Positions 27,816-37,817 are shown, numbered from the stretch's first letter. The stretch: DNA of 64,000 nucleotides from Serratia nevei (GCF_037948395.1 NZ_CP149940.1:1116001-1180000); one strand, 5' to 3'. Made by a program: numbers and translations. Notes: generated from the letters alone by a model not told the origin.

Positions 27816-28469
27816 CTTAGTAAACACGTTGGTCAGGGTGAGCATCAGCTCACCATCCTTACCGGAGTCGAGCTGCTTGTCAAACCCGCGCAGACGATCG
27901 CCCTGATCGGCGAATCCGGATCGGGGAAATCGACCCTGCTGGGCATTTTGGCCGGGCTGGATGACGGCAGCGAGGGCGAGGTGCGCCTGCTTGGCGAGTC
28001 GTTGACCGCGTTGGACGAAGAGGGCCGCGCCGCGCTGCGCGCCAGGAACGTCGGCTTCGTGTTTCAGTCGTTCATGCTGGTGCCGACGCTGAACGCGCTG
28101 GAAAACGTGCAGCTGCCGGCGCTGCTGCGCGGCGAGAGCGACAGGCAAAGCCGCGAGCAGGCGGTGCAGCTGCTGGAACAGCTGGGATTGGGCAAACGGC
28201 TCGATCACCTGCCGGCGCAGCTGTCCGGCGGCGAGCAGCAGCGCGTGGCGCTGGCGCGCGCCTTCAGCGGCCGGCCGCGGGTGCTGTTCGCCGATGAACC
28301 GACCGGCAACCTCGATCGTCAGACCGGCGATCGCATCGCCGACCTGCTGTTTTCCCTCAATCGCGATTTTGACACCACCCTGATCCTGGTGACCCATGAC
28401 GAAACCCTGGCGGCGCGCTGCCAGCGGCGGCTGCGGCTGCGCGAAGGCAAGCTGTGGGAGGAAGCATGA
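27783..28469 (+). CDS. ybbA: YbbA, ABC transporter ATP-binding protein (MacB/LolD-like)
   Basis: A 228-residue ATPase with Walker [10 protein letters not shown], signature LSGGEQQ, Walker [10 protein letters not shown] and H-loop VTHDE. It pairs with the FtsX-type permease YbbP, whose start overlaps its stop codon by 4 bp (ATGA). This resembles LolCD/MacB mechanotransmission systems acting on envelope substrates. The substrate is unknown. It starts within the divergent tesA coding region, so the two promoters must lie inside each other's genes or overlap. Confidence 0.92.
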   Translation: MPAENVLEVHHLSKHVGQGEHQLTILTGVELLVKPAQTIALIGESGSGKSTLLGILAGLDDGSEGEVRLLGESLTALDEEGRAALRARNVGFVFQSFMLVPTLNALENVQLPALLRGESDRQSREQAVQLLEQLGLGKRLDHLPAQLSGGEQQRVALARAFSGRPRVLFADEPTGNLDRQTGDRIADLLFSLNRDFDTTLILVTHDETLAARCQRRLRLREGKLWEEA

Positions 28470-30898
28470 TCTGGCGCTGGTTCTGGCGCGAATGGCGCTC
28501 GCCGTCGCTGCTGATCGTTTGGCTGGCGCTGACGCTCTCCGTGGCTTGCGTGCTGGCGCTGGGCAGCATCAGCGATCGTATGGACAAAGGGCTCAGTCAA
28601 CAGAGCCGCGACTTTATCGCCGGCGATCGGGTGCTGCGCAGCGCGCATCCGGTGCCGGAAGGCTGGCTGCTGGACGCGCAGCAGCAGGGGCTGAAGCTGA
28701 GCCGTCAGCTGTCGTTCACCACCATGACCTATGCCGGCGATCGGCCGCAGCTGGCGGACGTGAAAGCCACCGATCTGGCCTATCCGCTGTACGGCAAGCT
28801 GGAAACGCGCCCGGCCAACATCAAGCCCGAACCGGGCAGCGTGCTGGTGGCACCGCGTCTGCTGGCGCTGCTGAACGTGAAAGTCGGGGATTCGCTCGAG
28901 GTGGGCGACACCACGCTGCGCATCGCCGGTGAAATCATTCAGGAGCCGGACGCCGGCTTCAACCCGTTCCAGACCGCGCCGCGCATCATGATCAACCTGG
29001 CGGACGTCGATAAGACCGGCGCGGTGCAGCCGGGCAGCCGCCTGACCTACCGCTATATGTTCGCCGGCGCCGAGCCGGATATTCAACGTTACGAAGAACG
29101 GCTGACGCCGCAGTTGACGCCGGATCAGCGCTGGTTCGGGCTGCAGGAGTCCGGCAGCGCGCTCGGCAAGTCGCTGCAGCGATCCCAACAGTTCCTGCTG
29201 TTGTCGGCCCTGCTGACGCTGCTGTTGTCGATCGCCGCCGTGGCGGTGGCGATGAGCCACTATTGCCGCAGCCGCTACGATCTGATCGCGGTGCTGAAAA
29301 CCCTCGGCGCCGGGCACGGCGCGCTGCGTAAGCTGATCGTCGGCCAGTGGCTGGCGGTGATGGCGCTGGCGGCGGTGTGCGGCGGGGCGATCGGGCTGGC
29401 GTTCGAAGCGCTGTTGATTCGCCTGCTGAAACCGGTGTTACCGGCCGCATTGCCTGCCGCCGGCGCCTGGCCGTGGCTGTGGGCGCTCGGCGCGCTGGTG
29501 CTGATTTCACTGCTGGTCGGGCTGCGGCCGTACCGTCAGCTGCTGGCTACCCAACCGCTGCGGGTGCTGCGCCGCGACGTGGTGGCCAACGTCTGGCCGC
29601 TGCGCTACTTCCTGCCGGTGACGGCGGCGGTCGTGGTGGCGCTGCTGGTGACGCTGATGGGGGCCAGCACGCTGCTGTGGGCGATCCTGGCCGGTATGGC
29701 GGTGCTGGCGCTGCTGCTGGGCGGCATCGGCTGGGGCAGCCTGCTGTTGCTGCGCCGCATCACGCTCAAGAGCCTGGCGCTGCGGCTGGCGGTTAACCGC
29801 CTGCTGCATCAGCCGTGGGTGACCATCAGCCAGCTGGCGGCATTTTCGCTGTCGTTCATGCTGCTGGCGCTGCTGTTGGTGCTGCGCGGCGATCTGCTCG
29901 AACGCTGGCAGCAACAGCTGCCGCCGGACAGCCCGAACTATTTCCTGCTCAACATGACCGAGGCGCAGGTGCCGCAGGTGAAAACCTTCCTGCAGCAGCA
30001 CCAGATCAAGCCGGAAACCTATTATCCGATCGTCCGGGTGCGCCTGACCGAGATAAACCAGCAGCTGGCGACCGAGCGGGTGCATGAAGACGATCCGGGC
30101 GGCGAGGCGGTGAACCGCGAGCTGAACCTGACCTGGCTGGCCGATCTGCCGGATCATAATCCGCTGGTGGCGGGCAGCTGGCCGCCGAAAAGCGGCGAAG
30201 TCTCGATGGATGAAGGCATTGCCGGGCGGCTGAAGATCAAGCTGGGCGACACGCTGACCTTCAGCGGCGATACCCAGGCGTTCAGCGCCAAGGTCACCAG
30301 TCTGCGCCAGGTGGATTGGGAAAGCCTGAAGCCGAACTTTTACTTTATCTTCCCGCCGGGCGCGCTGGACGGCCAGCCGCAGACCTGGCTTACCAGCTTC
30401 CGCTACGACGGCGACGGCCAGATGCTGACCCAGCTCAACCGCCAATTTCCGACGCTCAGCCTGCTGGACATCGGCGCGATCCTGAAACAGGTCGGCGGCG
30501 TGCTGCAGCAGGTCAGCCGCGCGCTGGAGGTGATGGTGGTGCTGGTGGTGTTGTGCGGTGGCCTGCTGCTGCTGGCGCAGGTGCAGGTCGGCATGCGTCA
30601 GCGCCGCCAGGAGCTGGTGGTGTACCGCACGCTGGGGGCCGGCAAACGGCTGCTGCGCCGCACGCTGTGGTGTGAGTTCGCCCTGCTGGGGCTGGTGGCG
30701 GGCATCGCGGCGGCGGTGGGCGCCGAGGCGGCGCTGTGGCTGCTGCAGAGCCGGGTATTCGACTTCCCGTGGACGCCGACGCCGGTGCTGTGGTGGGCGT
30801 TGCCGATGGCCAGCGCGCTGCTGCTGTCGCTGTGCGGCGGCTGGCTGGGCGTGCGCCTGCTGCGCGGCCGGGCGCTGTTCCGCAGTTATGAGGGGTGA
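28466..30898 (+). CDS. ybbP: YbbP, FtsX-family ABC transporter permease
   Basis: An 810-residue membrane protein (E. coli 804 aa). An N-terminal helix (SLLIVWLALTLSVACVLALG) and a large periplasmic domain are followed by two FtsX-type helix blocks (about residues 250-430 and a C-terminal set after 690) with alanine/leucine-rich helices. It couples to YbbA, with a 4-bp start/stop overlap. The long soluble domains suggest it handles hydrophobic envelope molecules; the neighbouring tesA hints at lipid-related cargo, which is inference. Confidence 0.92.
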   Translation: MIWRWFWREWRSPSLLIVWLALTLSVACVLALGSISDRMDKGLSQQSRDFIAGDRVLRSAHPVPEGWLLDAQQQGLKLSRQLSFTTMTYAGDRPQLADVKATDLAYPLYGKLETRPANIKPEPGSVLVAPRLLALLNVKVGDSLEVGDTTLRIAGEIIQEPDAGFNPFQTAPRIMINLADVDKTGAVQPGSRLTYRYMFAGAEPDIQRYEERLTPQLTPDQRWFGLQESGSALGKSLQRSQQFLLLSALLTLLLSIAAVAVAMSHYCRSRYDLIAVLKTLGAGHGALRKLIVGQWLAVMALAAVCGGAIGLAFEALLIRLLKPVLPAALPAAGAWPWLWALGALVLISLLVGLRPYRQLLATQPLRVLRRDVVANVWPLRYFLPVTAAVVVALLVTLMGASTLLWAILAGMAVLALLLGGIGWGSLLLLRRITLKSLALRLAVNRLLHQPWVTISQLAAFSLSFMLLALLLVLRGDLLERWQQQLPPDSPNYFLLNMTEAQVPQVKTFLQQHQIKPETYYPIVRVRLTEINQQLATERVHEDDPGGEAVNRELNLTWLADLPDHNPLVAGSWPPKSGEVSMDEGIAGRLKIKLGDTLTFSGDTQAFSAKVTSLRQVDWESLKPNFYFIFPPGALDGQPQTWLTSFRYDGDGQMLTQLNRQFPTLSLLDIGAILKQVGGVLQQVSRALEVMVVLVVLCGGLLLLAQVQVGMRQRRQELVVYRTLGAGKRLLRRTLWCEFALLGLVAGIAAAVGAEAALWLLQSRVFDFPWTPTPVLWWALPMASALLLSLCGGWLGVRLLRGRALFRSYEG

Positions 30899-30920
30899 TG
30901 TTGACTTAGCGGGATGAAAA

Positions 30921-30947
30921 AAGGGGTTAGCCTAAGGCTAGCCCCTT
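30921..30947. terminator. Bidirectional terminator between ybbP and purK
   Basis: A 12-bp stem AAGGGGTTAGCC/GGCTAGCCCCTT (one G-U-type pair) has loop TAA. It is followed by TTTTA on the plus strand and preceded by GATGAAAA, giving a T-run on the minus strand. It serves the convergent ybbP and purK genes. Confidence 0.85.
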
Positions 30948-30967
30948 TTACTTTCGGCGGCGGTGCT

Positions 30968-32035
30968 TTAGGCCAGCTTCTGCTGTGCCCAGGCCAGCCC
31001 GCTTTGGTATTCGCCCGGCAGCAGCGGCGCCAGCGCCTGCAGCGCCTGGCGCAGATCGGCGGCGCTCGGGTCGTTCAGATTGAGGTGGCCGACCTTGCGG
31101 CCCGGGCGCACCTCTTTCTCATACCAGTGCAGATGCACCAGCGGCAGCGACAGCCACTGTTCGTTGACGGCGGTGCCGATCAGGTTGACCATCACCGACG
31201 GCGTGCTCACCACCGGCTGCGGCAACGTCAGGCCAAGGATGGCGCGCAGATGCAACTCGAACTGGCTGATGGACGCGCCGTTTTGCGTCCAGTGGCCGCT
31301 GTTGTGCACGCGCGGTGCCAGTTCGTTGATCAGCAGCCGATCGCCGACGATAAAGCACTCCATCGCCATCACGCCGACGTAGTTCAGCTCGTTCAGGATC
31401 GCCGCCAGCATCTGCTCGGCCTGTTGCTGCAGCGCCGGGTTGGGCTGCGGCAGCGCCACGCTAGTGCGCAGGATGCCGTCTTCATGCAGGTTGTGGGTCA
31501 GCGGGTAGAATACCGAACGGCCGTCGTGGCCGCGCGCGCCCACCAGCGACACTTCGCCGGAGAAATTGATGCCTTGCTCGACGATGCACTCGCCATAGGC
31601 GTCGGCCGGCAGTTCGGCTTCCTGGCCCGGGCGCAAGCGCCATTGGCCGCGGCCGTCATAGCCGCCGACCCGGCGTTTGACGATCGCCAGCTCGCCCAGC
31701 GAAGCGAATACCTGCGGCCATTCGGCGGCGCTCGCCAGCAGCTGCCACGGCGCGGTCGCCAGGCCGAGCTGGTCGAGCAGCTGTTTTTGCGTCAGGCGAT
31801 CGGCCAGGCGCGGGAAGATGTCGCGGTTGACGAAGGCGCTGTGGGTCGCCAGTTCACGCGTTAGCGCGGTTTCCGGCCAGCGTTCGATCTCGGCGGTAAT
31901 GACGCTGTTCTGATACGGCACCGCCTCGGGCTCGGCATCGATGCCGATGGGGTAAACGGCGATGCCCAGCGGTTCGCCGGCCTGGCGCAGCATGCGCCCC
32001 AGCTGGCCGTTGCCCAGTACGCAAACCGGCTTCAT
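30968..32035 (-). CDS. purK: PurK, N5-carboxyaminoimidazole ribonucleotide synthase
   Basis: A 355-residue ATP-grasp enzyme (same length as E. coli) that carboxylates AIR with bicarbonate and ATP in purine synthesis. It opens [20 protein letters not shown] (nucleotide-binding glycine loop) and carries [17 protein letters not shown] and [20 protein letters not shown], then [14 protein letters not shown]. Its start overlaps the purE stop by 4 bp, so the two are translationally coupled. Confidence 0.96.
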   Translation of the reverse strand: MKPVCVLGNGQLGRMLRQAGEPLGIAVYPIGIDAEPEAVPYQNSVITAEIERWPETALTRELATHSAFVNRDIFPRLADRLTQKQLLDQLGLATAPWQLLASAAEWPQVFASLGELAIVKRRVGGYDGRGQWRLRPGQEAELPADAYGECIVEQGINFSGEVSLVGARGHDGRSVFYPLTHNLHEDGILRTSVALPQPNPALQQQAEQMLAAILNELNYVGVMAMECFIVGDRLLINELAPRVHNSGHWTQNGASISQFELHLRAILGLTLPQPVVSTPSVMVNLIGTAVNEQWLSLPLVHLHWYEKEVRPGRKVGHLNLNDPSAADLRQALQALAPLLPGEYQSGLAWAQQKLA

Positions 32036-32556
32036 GCGTCCTCCCGCGGATCGGGGTGGTTCAACACCTCTTCGGTCTGCGCCCGACGCCAGTCCGCCAA
32101 ACGCTGCGCCAGCGCGGCGTCGTGCAGCGCCAGGATCTGCATCGCCAGCAGCCCGGCGTTGGCGGCGCCGGCTTTGCCGATCGCCAGCGTGCCCACCGGA
32201 ATGCCGCGCGGCATCTGTACGATGGAGTAGAGGCTGTCTACGCCGCTCAGCGCGGCGCTTTGCACCGGCACACCCAGCACCGGCACCAGGGTTTTCGCCG
32301 CCAGCATGCCCGGCAGGTGTGCCGCACCGCCGGCGCCGGCGATGATCACGTCAAAGCCGTTGGCGGTAGCCTGCTCGGCGAAGCTGAACAGCTTGTCCGG
32401 CGTACGGTGGGCGGAAACGACTTCGACATGGAAGGGGACTTCGAGCTGGGTCAGGACTTCGGCGGCGAACTGCATGGTGGCCCAGTCACTTTTCGATCCC
32501 ATTACAATTGCGATTTTCGCCCCGGTAGTGGCGGCTGAAGCGGCGTTGGCTCCCAT
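32032..32556 (-). CDS. purE: PurE, N5-CAIR mutase
   Basis: A 174-residue class I PurE that moves the carboxylate from N5-CAIR to give CAIR. Signature blocks are [35 protein letters not shown] (catalytic His), [19 protein letters not shown] and [18 protein letters not shown] chose the ATG at 32556 (family length 169-175, AGGAG about 10 bp upstream) over an in-frame ATG 36 codons earlier. PurR regulation is known in E. coli; I did not find a convincing PUR box by eye. Confidence 0.95.
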   Translation of the reverse strand: MGANAASAATTGAKIAIVMGSKSDWATMQFAAEVLTQLEVPFHVEVVSAHRTPDKLFSFAEQATANGFDVIIAGAGGAAHLPGMLAAKTLVPVLGVPVQSAALSGVDSLYSIVQMPRGIPVGTLAIGKAGAANAGLLAMQILALHDAALAQRLADWRRAQTEEVLNHPDPREDA

Positions 32557-32705
32557 GGGTGTAAGGCTCCTGTGATTTGTCTGGCGTCGGCTGAGGGCCG
32601 AATGAGGGCGTAGAGCATACCATGAGCGCACGGCGAGGAAAACGGTTGCGTCGCCGGTTTTCACCGCCGAAAGCGCGAATTTTCACTCGCGCGCCAGTCC
32701 GGGGC

Positions 32706-33428
32706 TCAGAATGGGAATTGGATCAGCTCGACGGCGTCGGCGCTGACTTTGACCATCGATCCTTCGACGTGCCAGGCGCCCAGCACCGCGCGATGGGCTT
32801 CGCCGTTGCTCAACGCCAGCCGGTGCACCGCCGGGCGATGGGTATGGCCGTGGATCATCCAGTGCACGTCGTGGCGCAGCATCGTCTGTTCGACTGCCTG
32901 CGGGTTGACGTCCATGATGGCTTCCGACTTGTACTGGTTGGATTGCTGGCTGCGGGCGCGCATGTTGGCGGCGATCTTCAGTCGCCAGCGCAGCGGCAGC
33001 GCCAGGAACAATTTTTGAATCAGCGGGTTGTGCACTTTACGGCGGAATTGCTGATAGGCCTGATCGTCGGTGCACAGGGTGTCGCCGTGCAGGATCAGGA
33101 TCCTGCGGCCGTACAGCTCCAGCACTTTCTCTTCCGGCAGCAGCTGCATGCCGCTGGCGCGGGCGAAGCGCTTGCCGAGCAGAAAATCGCGGTTGCCGTG
33201 GATGAAGTAGCAGGGCACGCCGGCCTGTTGCAGCGCTTTCAGCGCCGCGGCGATCTCCGCGTGCAGCGGCTCGGGATCGTCGTCGCCGATCCAGGCTTCA
33301 AACAGGTCGCCGAGGATGTACAGCGCGTCGGCGTGAACTGCTTCGCGCCGTAAAAAACGCAGAAAACCGGCAGTGATTGCCGGTTCCTGTGCGCACAAGT
33401 GCAGATCTGCGATGAACAGCGTACTCAT
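32706..33428 (-). CDS. lpxH: LpxH, UDP-2,3-diacylglucosamine diphosphatase
   Basis: A 240-residue metallophosphoesterase (same length as E. coli) that hydrolyses UDP-2,3-diacylglucosamine to lipid X in lipid A synthesis at the inner membrane face. Metal-binding motifs: FIADLHL (Asp8, His10), [29 protein letters not shown] and [11 protein letters not shown]. It lies 10 bp downstream of ppiB on the same strand, the conserved enterobacterial arrangement. Confidence 0.96.
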   Translation of the reverse strand: MSTLFIADLHLCAQEPAITAGFLRFLRREAVHADALYILGDLFEAWIGDDDPEPLHAEIAAALKALQQAGVPCYFIHGNRDFLLGKRFARASGMQLLPEEKVLELYGRRILILHGDTLCTDDQAYQQFRRKVHNPLIQKLFLALPLRWRLKIAANMRARSQQSNQYKSEAIMDVNPQAVEQTMLRHDVHWMIHGHTHRPAVHRLALSNGEAHRAVLGAWHVEGSMVKVSADAVELIQFPF

Positions 33429-33438
33429 GCAGCCGCGA

Positions 33439-33933
33439 TTACTCGCTGACGGTCACGCTGTTGATCACGACGTCTTCTACCGGTACGTCCTGGTGCATGC
33501 CGCTGCGGCCGGTTTTCACGCCTTTGATTTTGTTGACCACGTCCATGCCTTCAACCACTTCAGCAAACACGCAGTAGCCCCAGCCCTGCACGTTTTCGCC
33601 GCGGAAGTTCAGGAAGTCGTTGTCAGCCACGTTGATGAAGAACTGTGCGGTGGCGGAGTGCGGATCGTTGGTGCGCGCCATTGCCAGGGTGCCGATGGTG
33701 TTTTTCAGACCGTTGTTGGCTTCGTTCTTGATGGTCGCGTTGGTCGCTTTCTGGTTCATGCCCGGCTCGAAACCGCCGCCCTGGATCATGAAGCCGTTGA
33801 TCACACGGTGGAAGATGGTGTTGTCGTAGAAACCGGCGCGGCAGTAGTTCAGGAAGTTTTCAACGGTAACCGGCGCTTTGTCAGCAAAGGTCTTGATAAC
33901 GATATCGCCGTGATTGGTGTGGAAAGTAACCAT
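33439..33933 (-). CDS. ppiB: PpiB, cytoplasmic cyclophilin-type peptidyl-prolyl isomerase
   Basis: A 164-residue cyclophilin with no signal peptide (same length as E. coli PpiB). Catalytic blocks are [20 protein letters not shown] (active-site Arg), [12 protein letters not shown] and [26 protein letters not shown]. It catalyses prolyl cis/trans isomerisation. It is divergent from cysS and probably co-transcribed with lpxH. Confidence 0.96.
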   Translation of the reverse strand: MVTFHTNHGDIVIKTFADKAPVTVENFLNYCRAGFYDNTIFHRVINGFMIQGGGFEPGMNQKATNATIKNEANNGLKNTIGTLAMARTNDPHSATAQFFINVADNDFLNFRGENVQGWGYCVFAEVVEGMDVVNKIKGVKTGRSGMHQDVPVEDVVINSVTVSE

Positions 33934-34064
33934 AGTTTTAATCCTAACAAGGTGAAGTGAGACGTCACGTAAAGCGAGTGAACATTCAGACCGCCCTTAT
34001 AACATATCCGCCCCAGCGAGTCAGCAGCGGCTCAACCGTGCACTGTCTGTGGTAATTGCATTTA

Positions 34065-34073
34065 TGTTATATT
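34065..34073 (+). promoter_or_regulatory. Candidate extended -10 promoter for cysS
   Basis: TGTTATATT fits an extended -10 element (TGnTATAAT with one mismatch) in an AT-rich patch between ppiB and cysS. No good -35 is visible, which extended -10 promoters can lack. It would give a leader of about 160 nt containing the hairpins at 34158-34214. Confidence 0.4.
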
Positions 34074-34157
34074 ATAACAATTGCGCCAGCCGCCGAATTT
34101 CGCGCATTTTATTCGCGTGAAATCAGCAAAGCATGGCCTTAACCTTGCAATAGATCA

Positions 34158-34214
34158 GGCTTCAGGTTTCAATACGCTACCGGGCGGAAAACCTGAAGCC
34201 CGGTTATCTTTTTT
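34158..34214 (+). promoter_or_regulatory. cysS leader with mutually exclusive hairpins, attenuator-like
   Basis: Stem A pairs GGCTTCAGGTTT (34158-34169) with AAACCTGAAGCC (34189-34200), 12 bp. Stem B pairs ACCGGGC (34179-34185) with GCCCGGT (34198-34204). It is followed closely by TATCTTTTTT, like a Rho-independent terminator. The two share bases 34198-34200 and cannot form together. The layout, terminator-like hairpin plus alternative hairpin before a start codon 29 bp on, is that of an attenuator. No regulator is known to me. Confidence 0.45.
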
Positions 34215-34242
34215 GTTATCACGCACACCACGGAATCTCCCG

Positions 34243-35628
34243 ATGCTAAAGATTTTTAATACCCTGAGTCGTCAAAAAGAGGAATTCAAACCCATTCATG
34301 CCGGGAAAGTGGGCATGTACGTGTGCGGGGTAACCATCTATGACCTGTGTCACATCGGCCACGGTCGTACCTTTGTCGCTTTCGACGTGGTGGCGCGTTA
34401 CCTGCGCTATCTCGGCTATTCGCTGAACTACGTGCGCAACGTCACCGACGTGGACGACAAAATCATCCGCCGCGCGGCGGAAAATCATGAAACCTGCGAC
34501 CAGCTGACCGAACGCATGCTGGCGGAAATGCACGCCGACTTCGACGCGCTGCTGATCGACCGCCCGGATCAAGAGCCGCGCGCGACCCAGCACATCGCCG
34601 AGATCATCGAGATCACCCAGCGCCTGATCGATCGCGATCACGCCTATGTGGCCAGCAACGGTGACGTGATGTTCTCCATCGACAGCGATCCGCAATACGG
34701 GCTGCTGTCGCGTCAGGATCTGGATCAGCTTCAGGCCGGCGCGCGCGTAGAGATCGACGATGTGAAGCGCAACCCGATGGACTTCGTGCTGTGGAAGATG
34801 TCCAAGCCGGGCGAGCCAAGCTGGCAGTCGCCGTGGGGGCCGGGCCGTCCGGGCTGGCACATCGAATGCTCCGCCATGAACTGCAAGCAGCTGGGCACCC
34901 ACTTCGATATCCACGGCGGCGGTTCCGATCTGATGTTCCCGCATCACGAGAACGAGATCGCACAGTCGAGCTGCGCCCACGACGGCCCGTACGTCAATTA
35001 CTGGATGCACTCCGGCATGGTGATGATCGACAAAGAGAAAATGTCCAAATCGCTGGATAACTTCTTCACCATTCGCGACGTGCTCGGCCATTACGATGCG
35101 GAGACGGTGCGTTACTTCCTGATGTCCGGCCACTATCGCAGCCAGCTGAACTACAGCGAAGAGAACCTCAAACAGGCGCGCACCGCGCTGGAGCGCCTCT
35201 ATACCGCGCTGCGCTGCACCGATGCCGACGCCGCGCCGGCCGGCGGCGAAGCGTTCGAAGCCCGCTTCCGCGAAGCGATGGACGACGACTTCAACACCCC
35301 GGAAGCCTACTCGGCGCTGTTCGATCTGGCGCGCGAGGTTAACCGCCTCAAGGGTGAAGACATGGCGGCGGCCAACGGTATGGCGGCGGAACTGCGTAAG
35401 CTGGCGAACGTGCTCGGCCTGCTGCAGCAGGAGCCGGAGCAGTTCCTGCAAGGGGGCGCTCAGGTTGACGACGGCGAAGTGGCGGAGATCGAAGCGCTGA
35501 TCAAACAGCGTAACGAAGCGCGCGCCGCCAAGGACTGGGCGCTGGCGGATGCTGCCCGCGATCGGTTGAACGAGATGAACATCGTGCTGGAAGACGGCCC
35601 GCAGGGCACGACCTGGCGCCGCAAGTAA
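34243..35628 (+). CDS. cysS: Cysteinyl-tRNA synthetase
   Basis: A 461-residue class I synthetase (same length as E. coli). It has the HIGH motif in [16 protein letters not shown], zinc ligands including Cys28 ([10 protein letters not shown]) and the [10 protein letters not shown] block, HIECSAMN, and KMSKS in [12 protein letters not shown]. It charges tRNA-Cys. The start at 34243 ([15 protein letters not shown]) matches the family; the frame stays open 54 codons upstream but that part is the leader described above. A perfect palindromic terminator follows. Confidence 0.97.
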   Translation: MLKIFNTLSRQKEEFKPIHAGKVGMYVCGVTIYDLCHIGHGRTFVAFDVVARYLRYLGYSLNYVRNVTDVDDKIIRRAAENHETCDQLTERMLAEMHADFDALLIDRPDQEPRATQHIAEIIEITQRLIDRDHAYVASNGDVMFSIDSDPQYGLLSRQDLDQLQAGARVEIDDVKRNPMDFVLWKMSKPGEPSWQSPWGPGRPGWHIECSAMNCKQLGTHFDIHGGGSDLMFPHHENEIAQSSCAHDGPYVNYWMHSGMVMIDKEKMSKSLDNFFTIRDVLGHYDAETVRYFLMSGHYRSQLNYSEENLKQARTALERLYTALRCTDADAAPAGGEAFEARFREAMDDDFNTPEAYSALFDLAREVNRLKGEDMAAANGMAAELRKLANVLGLLQQEPEQFLQGGAQVDDGEVAEIEALIKQRNEARAAKDWALADAARDRLNEMNIVLEDGPQGTTWRRK

Positions 35629-35650
35629 TCCGGCCGCAGGGAAAAACAAA

Positions 35651-35674
35651 AAAGGCGCTGAATTCAGCGCCTTT
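35651..35674. terminator. Bidirectional terminator between cysS and ybcJ
   Basis: AAAGGCGCTGAA and its exact complement TTCAGCGCCTTT form a 24-bp perfect palindrome flanked by A-rich and T-rich tracts. It can terminate both cysS and the convergent ybcJ-folD transcripts. Confidence 0.88.
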
Positions 35675-35689
35675 TTCTATGGCTGCGGG

Positions 35690-35902
35690 TTAGGGTTTAA
35701 CCGTGACCTTGCCGCCGTTGAATTCCACCACCTGATCGGCGACGATCTTGCAGCGCTTGCGGGTTTCGACCTTGCCGTCGACTTTCACCTGCCCTTCGGC
35801 GATGACTTCTTTGGCGGCGCCGCCGCTTTCACACCAGCCCTGGAACTTTAGCAGATCGCACAGTTCGACGTGGGGATGATTGTCCAGATTGAAAATTTCC
35901 AT
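35690..35902 (-). CDS. ybcJ: YbcJ, S4-like RNA-binding protein
   Basis: A 70-residue protein with an S4-like alpha-L RNA-binding fold (LCDLLKFQGWCESGGAAKEV, AEGQVKVDGKVETRKRCKI). E. coli YbcJ is of the same size and is linked to ribosome-associated RNA binding. It lies 10 bp downstream of folD on the same strand, as in E. coli; the intervening E. coli gene ybcI is absent here. Confidence 0.92.
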   Translation of the reverse strand: MEIFNLDNHPHVELCDLLKFQGWCESGGAAKEVIAEGQVKVDGKVETRKRCKIVADQVVEFNGGKVTVKP

Positions 35903-35912
35903 ACTGCCTTAC

Positions 35913-36779
35913 TTATTTAGGTTGAACGTCGTGATATTCCTCGCAGGCCTGCAAGGTATTTTGGATCAGTGTAGCAACGGTCATCGGGCCGACGCCACCC
36001 GGCACTGGGGTGATGTAGGCGGCGCGCTCGCTGGCGGCGTCGAAATCGACATCGCCCACCACTTTACCGCTTTCCAGACGGTTGATGCCGACGTCCACCA
36101 CGATGGCGCCCGGTTTGATCCAGTCGCCCGGAATGAAGCCCGGCTTGCCGACCGCCACCACCAGCAGATCGGCGTTCTCGACGTGATGACGCAGATTCTT
36201 GGTGAAGCGGTGGGTGACGGTGGTGGTGCAGCCGGCCAGCAGCAGCTCCATGCTCATCGGGCGGCCGACGATGTTGGAAGCGCCGACCACCACGGCGTTC
36301 AGGCCGTAGGTATCGATGTTATAACGCTCCAGCAGGGTGACGATGCCGCGCGGCGTGCACGGGCGCAGTTTAGGCGCGCGTTGGCACAGGCGGCCGACGT
36401 TGTACGGGTGGAAGCCGTCGACGTCTTTGTCCGGGTGGATGCGTTCCAGCACCTTGACGTTATCGATGCCGGCCGGCAGCGGCAGCTGCACCAGAATACC
36501 GTCGATTTCCTCATCGGCGTTCAGCTGGTCGATCAACGCCAGCAGTTCGGCTTCACTGGTGGCAGCGGGCAGATCGTAGGAGCGGGAAAGGAAGCCGACT
36601 TCATCGCAGGCGCGGCGCTTGCTGGCGACGTAAATTTGCGAAGCCGGGTTCTCGCCGACCAGCACAACCGCCAGCCCTGGGGCGCGTTTGCCGGCCGCCA
36701 GACGTTGTTTCACTTGCTCAGCCACTTCGTTTCTAACCTGCTGCGCAATCGTTTTACCATCAATAATCTTTGCTGACAT
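35913..36779 (-). CDS. folD: FolD, methylene-THF dehydrogenase/cyclohydrolase
   Basis: A 288-residue bifunctional enzyme (same length as E. coli) interconverting 5,10-methylene-THF and 10-formyl-THF with NADP. Blocks: [20 protein letters not shown] (catalytic Lys), [46 protein letters not shown] and [19 protein letters not shown]. It heads the folD-ybcJ unit. The 206 bp upstream (36780-36985) should hold its promoter; I see no gene there. Confidence 0.97.
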   Translation of the reverse strand: MSAKIIDGKTIAQQVRNEVAEQVKQRLAAGKRAPGLAVVLVGENPASQIYVASKRRACDEVGFLSRSYDLPAATSEAELLALIDQLNADEEIDGILVQLPLPAGIDNVKVLERIHPDKDVDGFHPYNVGRLCQRAPKLRPCTPRGIVTLLERYNIDTYGLNAVVVGASNIVGRPMSMELLLAGCTTTVTHRFTKNLRHHVENADLLVVAVGKPGFIPGDWIKPGAIVVDVGINRLESGKVVGDVDFDAASERAAYITPVPGGVGPMTVATLIQNTLQACEEYHDVQPK

Positions 36780-36985
36780 CAGTGTGGAAATCCATCAATT
36801 AAGAAAAGCGGGGGATGCCGCTATTCTGGCAGAAGCTGAGCGCGCTGTCAGGCGCAGAATCACCCTCGTGGCCGTTGCCGACGCCGATTTACGCTTTTTT
36901 TATGCCGGCCTCAGGATCCTCTACGTCATTTTTACCTGTATTTGGATACGCTGGGGCTGTTCACAGGGCGAAAGAGGGCAGGATC

Positions 36986-37195
36986 ATGAGAGCGATAACC
37001 CGGCTTTACCCGTTGCATCATCAGCCTGACGAGCAACCGACGGAGCCTAAACATGTGGGGGAAACGGTGTTCGATTCTTCACTGCATCCGGCGGACAGCG
37101 CGCAACTCACCGCGTTGCATCAGCTCAGCAAGCATGAGGCGGCGCCGTCGTGGCGGGCACGCCTGAATGCGCTGTGGCGGAAGTTATGTGCATGA
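36986..37195 (+). CDS. Small hypothetical protein upstream of argU
   Basis: A 69-residue frame opening MRAITRLYPLHHQPDEQPTE after an AGGGCAGGATC ribosome-like site. It is polar and His-rich early, with no signal peptide or transmembrane segment, and ends in a basic helix-like segment (WRARLNALWRKLCA). I do not recognise a family. The next gene starts inside its stop codon (ATGA), which supports both being translated. It could still be a chance frame. Confidence 0.45.
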   Translation: MRAITRLYPLHHQPDEQPTEPKHVGETVFDSSLHPADSAQLTALHQLSKHEAAPSWRARLNALWRKLCA

Positions 37196-37512
37196 AGGGC
37201 TGCTTCTGGGCAGGCTGCACGCTGTTACTGGTTTGGGCATCGGGGAGCCAGGCTTCTTTAAACAGCGCACGCCCAGACGCCACACTGGGGGAAAGGGTGG
37301 CGGCGACCTGCAACGCGGGGGTGGTTGAGCATGCCGATTGGGGCGACATCGCCGCAGTCGTGCAGTCCGCTCGCCTTTGCCGGTGGAGGGAGGATGGGCG
37401 GCGGTGGTCTGAACGCGCGCCGATTTACGTAGGTGTCGGCCTGGTTCAGCATGGCGGCGCTCGGTTGACGGGAACCCTCGCCGCGCGGGCGCTGGCGGAA
37501 AAAGCGCCATAA
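37192..37512 (+). CDS. Small exported hypothetical protein
   Basis: A 106-residue frame starting MKGCFWAGCTLLLVWASGSQ. This is a convincing short Sec signal peptide with a likely cut near SQA-S (residue 21). The mature part of about 85 residues has two Cys (VAATCNAG, SARLCRWR) that could form a periplasmic disulfide. The ATG overlaps the preceding small gene's stop by 4 bp. No family recognised. The argU promoter begins 35 bp after its stop. Confidence 0.5.
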   Translation: MKGCFWAGCTLLLVWASGSQASLNSARPDATLGERVAATCNAGVVEHADWGDIAAVVQSARLCRWREDGRRWSERAPIYVGVGLVQHGGARLTGTLAARALAEKAP

Positions 37513-37546
37513 AGCACGGCCGCCGCCGTAACGTCATGAAAAGGCA

Positions 37547-37574
37547 TTGACTCGCTAACCTCTGACCGTATAAT
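37547..37574 (+). promoter_or_regulatory. argU tRNA promoter
   Basis: TTGACT (37547-37552) and a consensus TATAAT (37569-37574) have 16-bp spacing. They lie about 35 bp upstream of the tRNA and follow the strong consensus typical of stable RNA genes. Confidence 0.85.
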
Positions 37575-37608
37575 CCCAACCCGCAGCCGCAGGTTGCCGC
37601 ATCTCAAT

Positions 37609-37685
37609 GCGCCCTTAGCTCAGTTGGATAGAGCAACGGCCTTCTAAGCCGTAGGTCATAGGTTCGAATCCTATAGGGCGTGCCA
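37609..37685 (+). tRNA. argU: tRNA-Arg (anticodon UCU)
   Basis: A 77-nt cloverleaf with acceptor GCGCCCT/AGGGCGT, D arm GCTC-AGTTGGATA-GAGC, anticodon stem ACGGC/GCCGT with loop CTTCTAA (anticodon TCT), T arm ATAGG-TTCGAAT-CCTAT, discriminator G and encoded CCA. It reads the rare AGA codon. Its place after folD matches E. coli, where argU is the integration site of the DLP12 prophage. Here it marks the left edge of the accessory region. Confidence 0.97.
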
Positions 37686-37817
37686 TTACTCCCTTGATTT
37701 TCTTCCCCCTACTCGTTCCCTTGAAAACTCGACTGCGTAACCCGTACTCCCGTTGGCTCGCCGCTGAGCGTCGTGCTATGTTCATGCGCTAACTTTCAGT
37801 CAGTGGCAGAGTGAAAA

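Noticed and set aside
27816..28397. N-terminal extension of the tesA frame antisense to ybbA
   Set aside because: The tesA signal peptide begins at the ATGATG near 27815; the extension is an overlap shadow of the ABC ATPase gene.
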